DNA from: Pleurocapsa sp. PCC 7319
GTDB lineage: Bacteria; Cyanobacteriota; Cyanobacteriia; Cyanobacteriales; Xenococcaceae
Length of the DNA: 64,000 nucleotides
Direction: 5' to 3'
Assembly: GCF_000332195.1 (NCBI RefSeq)
Contig: NZ_KB235924.1
Coordinates: 39,115 to 103,114 of the forward strand
Of this stretch, positions 19,399 to 27,596 are shown one piece after another; the first letter of the stretch is position 1; every line of letters starts with the position of its first letter. The notes under the pieces are model-generated. The model did not search any database. It was not told the origin of the DNA and worked only from the letters and a program-made list of their open reading frames with translations. The translations under genes and the position numbers were made by a program.

Positions 19399-19917
19399 TT
19401 ACCTCATTTCTAATTGCCGTAGTAGCCTTGACAATGATACTTCATCTAATTTTACTAAGGTTGTAGTGATGACTCTTATTGCATCTATATAGCTCAAATA
19501 AATTTCATATTTTTCTCGTTTATCGGTAGGAATTTTGTCAAAGGCAACTCCTTTACCCCAACGATGAATAGTATTAGGTTTAATTTTTAAGAGGCTAGCA
19601 ATCAAATTAATACACTGTTCTCGATAACCATGTTCTGACTCCATGGCTAAAATTTGCCCCTCTGTGAAACGAGATTTACCATTTTTCTTAGTAGCTTCTA
19701 ATCCAAACCAACGACGACAAAATCTTCTAGGGTGCATTCCCTGTTTTTGGTTAATACTAGTTTGTAAAATCTTGGAAGAAAGACTGATTAACTGTTTATC
19801 TCTTTTTTGATTACAAGAGTATAGTTTATCTTGAAAACCAAACTTATTTTCTACTAAATTATTGTTTTGATTAGAGCTAACTAAACTACTTACCGGAATA
19901 TTTGTCTTATAAATCAT
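19399..19917 (-). CDS. small putative helix-turn-helix protein, possible regulator
   Basis: 172 residues from an ATG at 19917. Basic and Asn/Lys-rich. The segment INLIASLLKIKPNTIHRWGK (residues about 100-120) looks like a helix-turn-helix recognition unit of the kind found in MerR/Xre or transposase-like N-termini. It is preceded by a Trp/Arg-rich region (RRFCRRWFGLEATKKNGKS) and followed by an amphipathic C-terminal helix that could dimerise (LVKLDEVSLSRLLRQL). I do not recognise the family. It is transcribed toward the PKS operon, with a 0.6-kb gap, and could regulate it, or it could be autonomous. A DNA-binding role is inferred from the HTH-like pattern only. Confidence 0.55.
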   Translation of the reverse strand: MIYKTNIPVSSLVSSNQNNNLVENKFGFQDKLYSCNQKRDKQLISLSSKILQTSINQKQGMHPRRFCRRWFGLEATKKNGKSRFTEGQILAMESEHGYREQCINLIASLLKIKPNTIHRWGKGVAFDKIPTDKREKYEIYLSYIDAIRVITTTLVKLDEVSLSRLLRQLEMR

Positions 19918-20584
19918 TTAATTACTTCTCCAGATGTTAATTATTGATTGAGTGTTGTTATAAATAGCAATTAGGCGGAATAAAAAACTGCTAATTACTT
20001 TCAAGCATCTGGTTTTTTATTTCATTAATAAAAGTGTTGTTTAATACTTCTAGTTAGCTTTCTGGAATAAATGGCGTAACTCTGCATTTTGTTACATTAC
20101 TCAATAATCCGCTTGATTTCACATCTCTCTCAGAAAAAGTAACAAGCCGATCAATTAGGGAAGACTTCATTTTAAAACCGTAGTTCTCAAACGGGATAAT
20201 TTTTAAAAGATTTTGGATTGCGGTACGCGTACCGTGGGTCAATTTTTCCCGTCTCCCTATTTCCTCATGTTGATAATTTCTTAAAGTCCAAGAGAAGAAA
20301 ACTGATAGAACAAGGAATCGACAGAAAAGTTTAGTAACGAGTTTGTAACCTTTGGTCAGTTAGGGTGAGGAGGAGTAAAAAAGGCTCGAGGCTCAGGAGT
20401 TGGTCAACCAAACTAATTAGTAGTCTGAACAAAAGTCGGAGTCTCGAGAAGTAAAAAAGGTAGTGCCAAAGAGTGTTACCGACAATTCTAAACTAAAGCC
20501 TAAAACAACAGTATTATTCACCAGAATAACTTTTAACCAAGAAAATAAGCCGAAAAAAGCAGCCAATCAACCAAGAAATGTTCG
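19918..20584. other. 667-bp divergent intergenic region before the chemosensory operon
   Basis: No gene is supported here. The region lies between two divergently transcribed genes and must hold the chemosensory operon promoter. The first half is AT-rich. The second half (about 20280-20580) becomes purine-rich on the plus strand (runs such as GGTGAGGAGGAGTAAAAAAGG), matching the unusual composition of the operon that follows. A 14-bp perfect palindrome lies at 20221-20234. Confidence 0.4.
20221..20234. promoter_or_regulatory. perfect 14-bp palindrome CGGTACGCGTACCG
   Basis: Perfectly self-complementary and unusually GC-rich for its surroundings. It sits in the divergent intergenic region 351 bp upstream of the first gene of the chemosensory operon and about 300 bp upstream of the 172-residue HTH-like gene. 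It could be an operator for a dimeric regulator or an iterated genomic palindrome. Only one copy was noticed in this window. Confidence 0.35.
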
Positions 20585-21247
20585 ATGAATAAGATAATAA
20601 CTTTTAATCATAACCAAAACCATCAAAGTCAAACAGCCAGTGTGCTCAATTATCAGCCAAGTCCAGAGCTGAGTCCAGAAGTCGAAGGCACCGCCGAGGT
20701 ACATAGCCTAGCAGCAGTGATCGGGAATGTGTATCTGGGAGAGAGAGTAATGGTAGCGCCAGGAGCCTCAATTAGAGGAGAACGGGAGCGACTAGTGTGG
20801 GTGAGTCAAGAGGTGCAAATAAGAGATGGAGTAATAGTACAGGGAGTAGACACAGGACATCATCAAGAACTGATGGGGGAGCCGGTAGTAGAGGTAAATG
20901 GACATTACTATGGAGTGTATATCGATAGAGGAGTGACTCTAGCCCATCAATGTCAGATATGCGGACCAGCAAGTATCGGAGCAGAGACCTATGTGGGGAT
21001 GCAATCACTAATCTTTAGAGCGACAGTAGGAAGTAATTGCGTGGTGGAGCCCAAAGCGTTGGTGATGGGAGTGAATATAGCAGATGACCGCTACGTACCA
21101 GCAGGAGCCTTAATCACAACTCAAGCAGCCGCCGATGATTTGCCGGGAATCAGCCCCAGATACTCTTCTCGCCGTCGACAGCCGATGGTAGCCCAGGGGA
21201 GAAAATTCAACGCCAAAGTGATTAGCTCAGAAAACCAGGTAGCTTAA
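20585..21247 (+). CDS. gamma-carbonic-anhydrase-like left-handed beta-helix protein, zinc ligands mostly lost
   Basis: 220 residues. It aligns by eye over nearly its whole length with archaeal Cam and the CcmM N-terminal domain: GASIRGERE, then DGVIVQG, then VEVNGHYYGVYIDRGVTLAH, then GPASIGAETYVGMQS and RYVPAGALITTQA. In active enzymes three His bind the metal. Here the first position (VLHAL in Cam) is VIVQG, the second (LAHQ) is kept, and the third (VHG) is ICG, a Cys. The Gln that assists catalysis (NVQDG) is replaced by Arg (QIRDG). Normal carbonic anhydrase activity is therefore doubtful; it may bind another ligand or bicarbonate without turnover, or serve as a trimeric scaffold. It is the first gene of the chemosensory operon, 59 bp before the PATAN gene, which is an unusual place for this fold. 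Confidence 0.85.
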   Translation: MNKIITFNHNQNHQSQTASVLNYQPSPELSPEVEGTAEVHSLAAVIGNVYLGERVMVAPGASIRGERERLVWVSQEVQIRDGVIVQGVDTGHHQELMGEPVVEVNGHYYGVYIDRGVTLAHQCQICGPASIGAETYVGMQSLIFRATVGSNCVVEPKALVMGVNIADDRYVPAGALITTQAAADDLPGISPRYSSRRRQPMVAQGRKFNAKVISSENQVA

Positions 21248-21306
21248 AGCCGAAAATTGTACCGCCGTCTAGTTAATCCATTAACCATTGATTGTCCAAC
21301 AGAGAA

Positions 21307-22113
21307 ATGAATAAAAAAGCTTCTGCCAAATCGACAAATTTACGAGCCCTCAAAGGGCAAGCCCTATCAGGAAATAAGTTTGATTTACCAACCCAAGGCG
21401 AGTTATTTGAAACCCTCAAACAACTGAGATTTGATGGTCGAGTAGAGTTAAGAGAGTCCAAAGGAGACCGTTGGACGATCTATCTGCATCTGGGTCGAGT
21501 AGTGTATGCCACAGGAGGAACACATCCGGTCAAAAGATGGCAGAGAAACATCATCACGTATTTGCCAGAGCTGACAGCGCAACTGGCGGGGGAAACATCA
21601 GACCTGTCGCACATGACGGCAGAAAACTGCAATCGGTGTTGGCAGTATCAACTACTGTATGACTGGGTCAAACAAGGAAAAATAAATCGACAACAGGCAA
21701 CCAAGATCATCTGGTCGACAGTAGTCGAGGTGCTGTTTGATATTACCCAAGCGGGAAACATTAGCTACGAATTGCAGCCGGGAGAATCATCGGCTCAGGG
21801 AATAATCCTGATCGATGGGACTCGGATAGTAGCAGAGGTGAGGCGTCAGTGGGCATCATGGCAAGAAGCTCAAGCCACAGATTTTAGTCCCAATCTCGCA
21901 CCGGTGATTAGAAAACCAGAGGAGTTACAACAAAGTACCTCAGCGAACTTATTTGAGATGCTGAACCAGATGTTAAGCAAGGAGCAAACGCTAAGAGATC
22001 TGGCGTTTAACATGAAGCGAGAGACCCTATCGTTTACCCGGTCTTTATTGCCCTACTTACAGTCAGGGTTAGTCGAGTTAATCAATATACCAGACCTGCC
22101 GAACCAATGTTAG
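21307..22113 (+). CDS. PATAN-domain protein, N-terminal half of a split PatA/PilG/PixG-type regulator
   Basis: 268 residues from the ATG at 21307; a TTG five codons upstream is less likely. Residues about 20-130 match the PATAN (PatA N-terminal) pattern: QGELFETLKQLRFDGRVEL, then WTIYLHLGRVVYATGGTHPVKRW. In PatA, PixG, PilG and HmpA this region is followed by a CheY receiver in the same polypeptide. Here the frame ends with PDLPNQC at 22113, while the receiver is encoded in the -1 frame from an ATG at 22107, a 7-nt overlap. Either the regulator is naturally split and translationally coupled, or the gene carries a frameshift. PatA-type proteins are targets of the CheA-type kinase and control pilus motors or other outputs. 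The domain call is firm; which pathway paralog it is remains unclear. Confidence 0.85.
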   Translation: MNKKASAKSTNLRALKGQALSGNKFDLPTQGELFETLKQLRFDGRVELRESKGDRWTIYLHLGRVVYATGGTHPVKRWQRNIITYLPELTAQLAGETSDLSHMTAENCNRCWQYQLLYDWVKQGKINRQQATKIIWSTVVEVLFDITQAGNISYELQPGESSAQGIILIDGTRIVAEVRRQWASWQEAQATDFSPNLAPVIRKPEELQQSTSANLFEMLNQMLSKEQTLRDLAFNMKRETLSFTRSLLPYLQSGLVELINIPDLPNQC

Positions 22114-22571
22114 GAGTATCCTCAGAGGTGAAGTTGCAGCCACCATTAATTGCCTGTGTAGACGATAGCCCGTTAATCTGTAGTTCCTTAGAAAAATTTA
22201 TGACGGGAGCAGGGTATCGTTTTGTGGGAATCAACGACCCGTTAAGAGCGTTTAGTATCCTGATGGCCCTCAAGCCAGATCTAATCTTTCTGGATTTAAT
22301 GATGCCCAATATCAACGGTTACGAACTGTGCAATAAACTGCGTCAAATATCGATCTTCCAGAATACGCCGATCATCATCCTGACGGGGAATGATGGCATG
22401 GTAGACCGAGTCAAAACCAAGTTGGTAGGAGCCTCAGACTTCCTGAGTAAGGCGAATGTGGATAAGCAGGCAGTCAAAGAGACAATGAGAAAACATCTTC
22501 GGCACTGCACCCTGAGCCAGCTGACAGGGAGTACGGCAAGAGACTTAAATTCGCGTCAACAAGTAGCTTAG
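22107..22571 (+). CDS. CheY-like receiver, C-terminal half of a split PatA-type regulator
   Basis: 154 residues from an ATG at 22107, overlapping the end of the PATAN gene. One receiver domain occupies about 13-135: acidic pair in IACVDDSPLIC, phospho-acceptor Asp in LIFLDLMMPNINGYEL, hydroxyl residue in IIILTGNDG and Lys in FLSKAN. All residues needed for phosphorylation are present. The stretch before the receiver (SSEVKLQPPL) resembles the linker of fused PatA proteins, supporting the idea that the two reading frames once were or still act as one protein. The ATG lies inside the previous reading frame with no clear Shine-Dalgarno of its own, so reinitiation after the upstream stop is the likely way it is translated. 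Confidence 0.85.
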   Translation: MLGVSSEVKLQPPLIACVDDSPLICSSLEKFMTGAGYRFVGINDPLRAFSILMALKPDLIFLDLMMPNINGYELCNKLRQISIFQNTPIIILTGNDGMVDRVKTKLVGASDFLSKANVDKQAVKETMRKHLRHCTLSQLTGSTARDLNSRQQVA

Positions 22572-22615
22572 AGGGTGCCAAAACTGTAACCAATCAACCA
22601 AGTAGAGCCAAAACC

Positions 22616-22894
22616 ATGAATAATTTTCCGATTATCTTATTCTTCTTACAGCGATTACAAAAAAGACTAGAGAGAATAGAAATCAGTAGTCCTAGTCTAG
22701 CCAGATGGATTTGCCGAGTGATACCGGCAAGTTGTCCGTTTGAACGGGAAATCAAACTGGGTTCGTATACCCTGCTATCGATTCCGCCACTGTGTAAGTT
22801 GAATCCCTTTTATGACCAACTGATGCTGCTGAGGTTCAAATCATTAACCTATCTGGCAGAAGAATGTCATGAAGATTTAACCCTCTACTGTTAA
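22616..22894 (+). CDS. small Mo-dependent-nitrogenase-C-terminus-like protein
   Basis: 92 residues. The pattern ARWICRVIPASCPFEREIKL, then IPPLCKLNPFYDQLMLLRF, then LTYLAEECHEDLTLYC matches the short cyanobacterial proteins called Mo-dependent nitrogenase C-terminal domain (PF06967 type), with conserved Cys residues. Despite the name these occur widely as stand-alone small proteins without nitrogenase, and their role is unknown. The gene lies inside the chemosensory operon, 44 bp after the receiver gene and about 100 bp before CheY, on the same strand and with the same base composition, so it is part of the transcript. No nitrogenase gene is in the window. The family call is from memory of the motif and is fairly sure; the function is unknown. 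Confidence 0.75.
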   Translation: MNNFPIILFFLQRLQKRLERIEISSPSLARWICRVIPASCPFEREIKLGSYTLLSIPPLCKLNPFYDQLMLLRFKSLTYLAEECHEDLTLYC

Positions 22895-22998
22895 TTGGCT
22901 GTGGCTGGCTCTTGGCTAAAGATATCGAGCCAGTCAGATTTAAAATCTCATTTAGGATCGCTCCCATATTATCAATTCCTTTACCTGTAATAAAGCTC

Positions 22999-23388
22999 AT
23001 GAATACAGCCCTGATTATCGAAGATTGTCTAGTAGACCGCAAAGTGTTGGAATTGGGTTTACATCAAAGTGGTTTTGAGGTGCTCACAGCTCAAAGCGAA
23101 GAAGAAGCCCAAGAACAACTGCGACAATACCAACCCGATGTAATTTTTCTCGATGTTTTACTACCAGGTCGGAGTGGATTTGAAATCTGTAGACAGTTCA
23201 AAAATGACCCCAGAACCAATCAGATACCGATCATCTTTTGTTCGAGCAAAGGAACGGAGTTAGATAAATTTTGGGGACTGAAGCAGGGAGCAGATGCCTA
23301 TATCACCAAGCCAGTGGCATCACAAGAAATAGCCAGGATCTTGAGAGAAGTAATCAACCCAGAGAATTTAACTCAGGAGGTGTCATAA
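22999..23388 (+). CDS. CheY-type response regulator (PilH/PixH/HmpB-like)
   Basis: 129 residues from the ATG at 22999, which places the receiver at the N-terminus as in CheY; longer upstream readings add an unlikely 29-residue leader. Receiver signature: acidic pair in LIIEDC, phospho-acceptor Asp in VIFLDVLLPGRSGFEI, Ser in IIFCSSKG and Lys in AYITKPV. It has no output domain, so it acts by protein contact, as expected for a stand-alone CheY that competes for phosphate or targets the pilus apparatus. The stop overlaps the next start (TAATG), directly coupling it to the CheW gene. In Synechocystis pix/pil and Nostoc hmp clusters the same order is found: PatA-type, CheY, CheW, MCP, CheA. Confidence 0.9.
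   Translation: MNTALIIEDCLVDRKVLELGLHQSGFEVLTAQSEEEAQEQLRQYQPDVIFLDVLLPGRSGFEICRQFKNDPRTNQIPIIFCSSKGTELDKFWGLKQGADAYITKPVASQEIARILREVINPENLTQEVS
23375..23380 (+). promoter_or_regulatory. strong Shine-Dalgarno of the CheW gene
   Basis: AGGAGG, perfect consensus, seven bases before the ATG at 23388. It lies inside the end of the CheY gene. It decides the CheW start: an upstream in-frame reading from 23271 exists but has no such site and would overlap the CheY receiver. Confidence 0.75.
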
Positions 23389-23936
23389 TGTCAGCGGAAA
23401 TATTGGCCACAGGGGTGAAGGAGTCAGAAAACAAATCCCTGGCTCCAGCTTCGAGCAGGGGGCAATTTTTGCGATTACATCTGGGGGGAGAAACAGTCAG
23501 CTTACTGCCGGCAGAGCAAGTGATGCAAGTATTGACGGTGGCCACGGAGTTAGTGGTGCCGATGCCCCACATGGCCAGCTGGATCATGGGGGCGTACAAT
23601 CATCGGGGAGAAATCCTGTTGCTGGCAGATTTAAGTCATTTAATGGGGTTGGGACTGATCTCGCAACAAGCCAGGTCAGTAGCCAATTACACGACAATTG
23701 TGGTTCAGGTAGGACCAGAAAATGCCGCCAATCGGCTACTGGGATTAGTCGTGGACCAGGTCAAACGCACCGAACAGTGTGAATTGAATTCAATTCAGGC
23801 AGCAACGGCAGAGGGCAATAGTGAGATGGGACAACTGTTGCAGGGTTACTGCTCGCCATCAGCCAGTGAAGTGTTGCCAGTGGTGGACCTGGAGCTGGTT
23901 TGGCAAAAGATTGTCGAAGACCCCATCAGTGGTTGA
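23388..23936 (+). CDS. CheW-like coupling protein (PilI/PixI/HmpC-like)
   Basis: 182 residues from the ATG at 23388, fixed by a consensus Shine-Dalgarno and by the TAATG overlap with CheY. CheW pattern: FLRLHLGGETVSLLPAEQV at the start of the fold, then MGAYNHRGEILLLADLSHLM (the R-G-x-I-L-x-V/L-x-D-L core), then LLGLVVDQVKRTEQC, then PVVDLELVWQKI at the C-terminus. CheW bridges the chemoreceptor and the CheA kinase at the inner face of the membrane. It is followed 208 bp later by the receptor gene. That gap carries short direct repeats (AGTAACGAGTAA, 24000-24030) and could hold a processing site or secondary promoter. Confidence 0.9.
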   Translation: MSAEILATGVKESENKSLAPASSRGQFLRLHLGGETVSLLPAEQVMQVLTVATELVVPMPHMASWIMGAYNHRGEILLLADLSHLMGLGLISQQARSVANYTTIVVQVGPENAANRLLGLVVDQVKRTEQCELNSIQAATAEGNSEMGQLLQGYCSPSASEVLPVVDLELVWQKIVEDPISG

Positions 23937-24144
23937 GGTGGGTCAGAACGATAACGGGTGAACGAAAAAAGGTGTGGGAGTTAAATAAGACAAACGCTTG
24001 AAGTAACGAGTAAAAAGTAACGAGTAACGAAAATTTAAATTTTGGCCACCGTAAATTTCGCTCACCCAACGATAAATCAGCCAGTTCACACTTAATTCTC
24101 AACTGAGTCAAATATTCTACACACATCTAGTCTGAATTATTCTA

Positions 24145-26946
24145 ATGATTACTAATTTATTTATTCAAGATTCATCAGGAGTTAGAAATAAAATTACTCA
24201 AGCCAAAAATGCCTCGAAGGTGCTCAAATCAGTGGCGGCTTCGGAATTACCACTAAAGGAGCGCATCTTCCGCTCGTGGACGGGGTTAGATTTGCGACGC
24301 AAAGCCACCTTAATTGCCCTAGCAATTGGCATCGTACCGATCGCCACGGTGGGGGGGGTAGCCCATCATTTAGCGACCCAATCGTTGATGAAACAGATCG
24401 TCAGCGATCAAGAGAGTACCACCTTGGAGATCAGACAAAAAGTCAGTCTGTTTACCAATCATTTGATTAGTGATATCGATTCCATTGCCAGCTCGCCACT
24501 ATATACAGATTCGGGAATCAACCAAGTGGCATCAGTATCGCAGAAGATTGCCCATTTAGATAACTACATAGATACCCATCGGCATCAATATGACAGCATT
24601 GCCATGTTTGATACTAATGGTAATTTGATGTTTCAATCAAAATCGCCACGACCGTTAGACTCAACAGAAAATTATAGTAACCGGGAATATTTTCAGCGAG
24701 CGATTGAATCCCAGTCAGTGGCGGTGAATACACCAGAGATCAATTCGGCAGCATCAGTGAACAATAGTCTCGATATAGCCGCCCCGATTAAGGATGAAGA
24801 GACGGGAGCGGTGATTGGGGTACTGGCAGCTCGAATGCCGTTAACCAATTGGCAGCATATCTTTCAACCATCTCTGTTGCGGGGATTAGAACACAAGCTA
24901 GTCGATAGCAATGGACAAGTATTTGCGGCAGATGAAAGAGAGTTACTCGGTCGAGATGCGGGGATGGATTTTAAAGACCTACCGGAGCTGATGGCGCAGG
25001 TACAAGAGAAACTGAGCAATGGAGGCAAAGCAACAAGTATCATCGGTACCAGGGTGATGTTTGATAATAATGACCGAGACGATTCGATCGTCAGTGTGGC
25101 CTCGATCCCGCAAATAGAGGGCGTAATGGGTTCAGGTTGGCAGCTGGCGGTATCCACGCCAGTAGATGAAGCCTTTGCGCCGCTGAATCAATTACGTTTA
25201 ACCTTACTGCTGGGGACGACGGGAGCAGCCTTGTTGATTGGGGGTCTGGCAGCTCTGCTGGCTCATCAAGCCACCTTACCGATTGTGGCCGCAGCCGGAG
25301 CAGTCAAGAAGATTGGACGGGGTGATTGGGATACCCAGCTGGAAGTGACCGGTTCCGATGAGTTAGCGACCCTGGGGAGTAACATCAATAAGATGGCAGT
25401 ACAGCTCAAGTCGCTGATTGTACAGAAGGATAAAGCAGCCAGACGCTCCCAACTACTCAAAGATTTGACCCTCAAACTAGCAGGAGCAGTCGATTCACGA
25501 GCGGTGTTTCAGTTAGCAGTCGAAGAAATCATCCCGATCCTCAAGGTAGACCGGGCGATCATCTATCGTCATCAACGGGATGAGCAAGGAGAGATTGTCG
25601 CCGAAGCAGTCAAATCAGACCGGGTGGCGAGATTACAGACCAAGGTAGCCCAACTCAACTATCTGCATCAATATCTGATGGAGGATGACTCCGAACAGGT
25701 AAGAGTGGTCAATAATATTTACCAAGCCAAATTCAAGCTGCCTCATTTAAGAGAACTCGAAGCATTTGAAGTCAAATCAGAGTTATCAGCACCGCTATTT
25801 GTGGGACAACAGTTTCAAGGATTTTTGGTAATCCAGCAATGTGACCGTTCACGAACCTGGAGACAGGGAGAGATTGACTTTTTTGCCCAACTAGCATCTC
25901 AAGTGATGTTAGCCAAAGAGAGAACGGACTTGTTACTGGAGCAAAAAAGCCTCAAGGAACAACTGCAACAACAGGCGATGGAGTTATTGATGGAGGTCGA
26001 CCCGATTAGCAAAGGAGATTTAACCATCAGAGCGACTATTAGAGAGGGAGAGATTGGCACGATAGCTGACTCCTACAATGCGACGGTAGAAAACCTAAGG
26101 CAAATAGTGACCCAGGTGCAACAATCGGTGACCCAAATAGCGAGCACCACGTCGAACAATGGGGAGATCGCCCAATCCCTATCTTCCAGTGCTACGGAAC
26201 AATCAGAAGCGATCGCCTCGGCACTGAAACAAATCAAGACGATGACCGAATCGATTCAAAATGTGGCAGCCCATGCCGAATTAGTGGAAAAATCGTTCCA
26301 AGAAGTAACCAATACAGTAACGGTGGGCAATTTAGGCATGGAGCGGACGGTAGAAGGAATCTTTGCCATCCGAGAAACCGTAGCTGATACCGCCAAAAAA
26401 GTGAAACGGTTGGGAGAATCATCCCTAAAGATTTCTAAGGTAGTCAACCTGATTAATAGTTTTGCCGACCGGACCAATCTGTTAGCGTTAAATGCATCCT
26501 TGGAGGCCAATCGCGCCGGTCAAGATGGACAGAACTTTGCCATCGTGGCTGAGGAAGTGCAAACCTTAGCCAAACAGTCCGCCGAAGCGACCACGGAGAT
26601 TGAAAAACTAGTAGCCAGTATCCAGCTAGATACCAAAGAAGTATCGACAGCGATGGAACAGGGCACAGAGCAAGTGGTAGCGGGGACCAAGTTGGTCAAT
26701 GAAACCCGTCAAAAGTTAAATCAGATTGCCTCATCGAGTACGGTAGTGGGAGATCGGCTCAAGCAGATTGCCCAAGAAACAGTTCAGCAGTCACGAGCCA
26801 GTCAGCAAATCAATAATACTATTGCTGAAGTAGCCCAAATCGCCAGCCAAACTTCAAGTGATGCGATCGCCGTTTCTGACTCGACCAAACAGCTGTTGAA
26901 GATCACCGATCAACTTCAGACCAGCGCTCAAAAGTTCAAAGTTTAA
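24145..26946 (+). CDS. methyl-accepting chemotaxis protein with dCache-like sensor, HAMP and CBCR-like GAF
   Basis: 933 residues. TM1 at about 53-75 (LIALAIGIVPIATVGGVAHH), a periplasmic sensor of about 270 residues resembling dCache, TM2 at about 352-374, HAMP at about 375-425, a GAF domain at about 440-610, a second HAMP-like linker, then the MCP signalling domain from about 650, with the hairpin tip near 775-800 (ADRTNLLALNASLEANRAG). The GAF aligns with the phycobilin-binding GAF of PixJ (IYQAKF, then LVIQQCDRSRTWRQGEIDFF). The canonical D/T-C-H chromophore site reads LPHLREL: the Cys is replaced by Pro while His is kept, and no D-x-C-F is seen. A covalent bilin is therefore unlikely; it is closer to PilJ/HmpD receptors. 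It signals through the CheW and CheA of the same operon. Confidence 0.92.
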   Translation: MITNLFIQDSSGVRNKITQAKNASKVLKSVAASELPLKERIFRSWTGLDLRRKATLIALAIGIVPIATVGGVAHHLATQSLMKQIVSDQESTTLEIRQKVSLFTNHLISDIDSIASSPLYTDSGINQVASVSQKIAHLDNYIDTHRHQYDSIAMFDTNGNLMFQSKSPRPLDSTENYSNREYFQRAIESQSVAVNTPEINSAASVNNSLDIAAPIKDEETGAVIGVLAARMPLTNWQHIFQPSLLRGLEHKLVDSNGQVFAADERELLGRDAGMDFKDLPELMAQVQEKLSNGGKATSIIGTRVMFDNNDRDDSIVSVASIPQIEGVMGSGWQLAVSTPVDEAFAPLNQLRLTLLLGTTGAALLIGGLAALLAHQATLPIVAAAGAVKKIGRGDWDTQLEVTGSDELATLGSNINKMAVQLKSLIVQKDKAARRSQLLKDLTLKLAGAVDSRAVFQLAVEEIIPILKVDRAIIYRHQRDEQGEIVAEAVKSDRVARLQTKVAQLNYLHQYLMEDDSEQVRVVNNIYQAKFKLPHLRELEAFEVKSELSAPLFVGQQFQGFLVIQQCDRSRTWRQGEIDFFAQLASQVMLAKERTDLLLEQKSLKEQLQQQAMELLMEVDPISKGDLTIRATIREGEIGTIADSYNATVENLRQIVTQVQQSVTQIASTTSNNGEIAQSLSSSATEQSEAIASALKQIKTMTESIQNVAAHAELVEKSFQEVTNTVTVGNLGMERTVEGIFAIRETVADTAKKVKRLGESSLKISKVVNLINSFADRTNLLALNASLEANRAGQDGQNFAIVAEEVQTLAKQSAEATTEIEKLVASIQLDTKEVSTAMEQGTEQVVAGTKLVNETRQKLNQIASSSTVVGDRLKQIAQETVQQSRASQQINNTIAEVAQIASQTSSDAIAVSDSTKQLLKITDQLQTSAQKFKV

Positions 26947-27106
26947 TTGCTACTTACTATTTCTCAAGAGATGAATTGTGGGCTTTAGCTGTGAGTTTTT
27001 AGCTAGTACTAGCTCTGATTCATCTCCTAGTCCTAATCTTTTGATTGGCGATTGACGGTTATGGGAGCAGCACTAATCACTCAGTTAATTATTTAAAGCC
27101 CAAAAT

Positions 27107-27307
27107 ATGAATTCCGAAGCTAGACCAGTAAAACAGTTAAACCTCCATTTTTCCCAATTAGAGCAGGGGATTGAAAGTACTTCTCTGGCAAATCGAAGTC
27201 GGCGAAACCAGCGATGGCAACTCAAGTTGTTGCGAATGTTCTGGGAATACCGTCATCGTCGTTTTTCTGCTGTTAGCATTCAAGTAGATCGGCGATCTGC
27301 TTTTTGA
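27107..27307 (+). CDS. small basic protein in the chemosensory operon
   Basis: 66 residues, strongly basic in the second half (SRRNQRWQLKLLRMFWEYRH, then RRFS), with a hydrophilic N-terminus. The sequence looks protein-like, with an amphipathic Leu/Trp/Arg helix, but there is no clear Shine-Dalgarno and I recognise no family. It lies 160 bp after the MCP gene on the same strand. It could be a small accessory protein that contacts membrane or nucleic acid, or a chance reading frame. Confidence 0.4.
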   Translation: MNSEARPVKQLNLHFSQLEQGIESTSLANRSRRNQRWQLKLLRMFWEYRHRRFSAVSIQVDRRSAF

Positions 27308-27596
27308 ATAATTGCATTAGCACAATTGATAACTATTTCTTATCTATACACTTTTTGTTTCTAGTTTGTTACTTTTGATTCTTTAATATGATGTCATGCT
27401 AAAAAGCTCAAGTAATTTACTAGGAGATATAGTAAAGCAGCTTAGAATTATATTTTAAAAAAATATAAAACTTCTAGGATAGATTTAGTCAACCTTAACT
27501 AAGTCTAATAGTTATCAACAATAATCAGGATGTTAGATTACATCAAAAATATATTAATTAACGCTAAATTTTCCGTTGCTAAATTAAAGTTAAGTC

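Noticed and set aside
20054..20242. 62-codon minus-strand reading frame ending near the GC-rich palindrome
   Set aside because: No support beyond length; overlaps a probable regulatory region.
27308..27596. Region between small ORFs before CheA examined for RNA genes
   Set aside because: No tRNA-like or strong stem-loop structure was found by eye.
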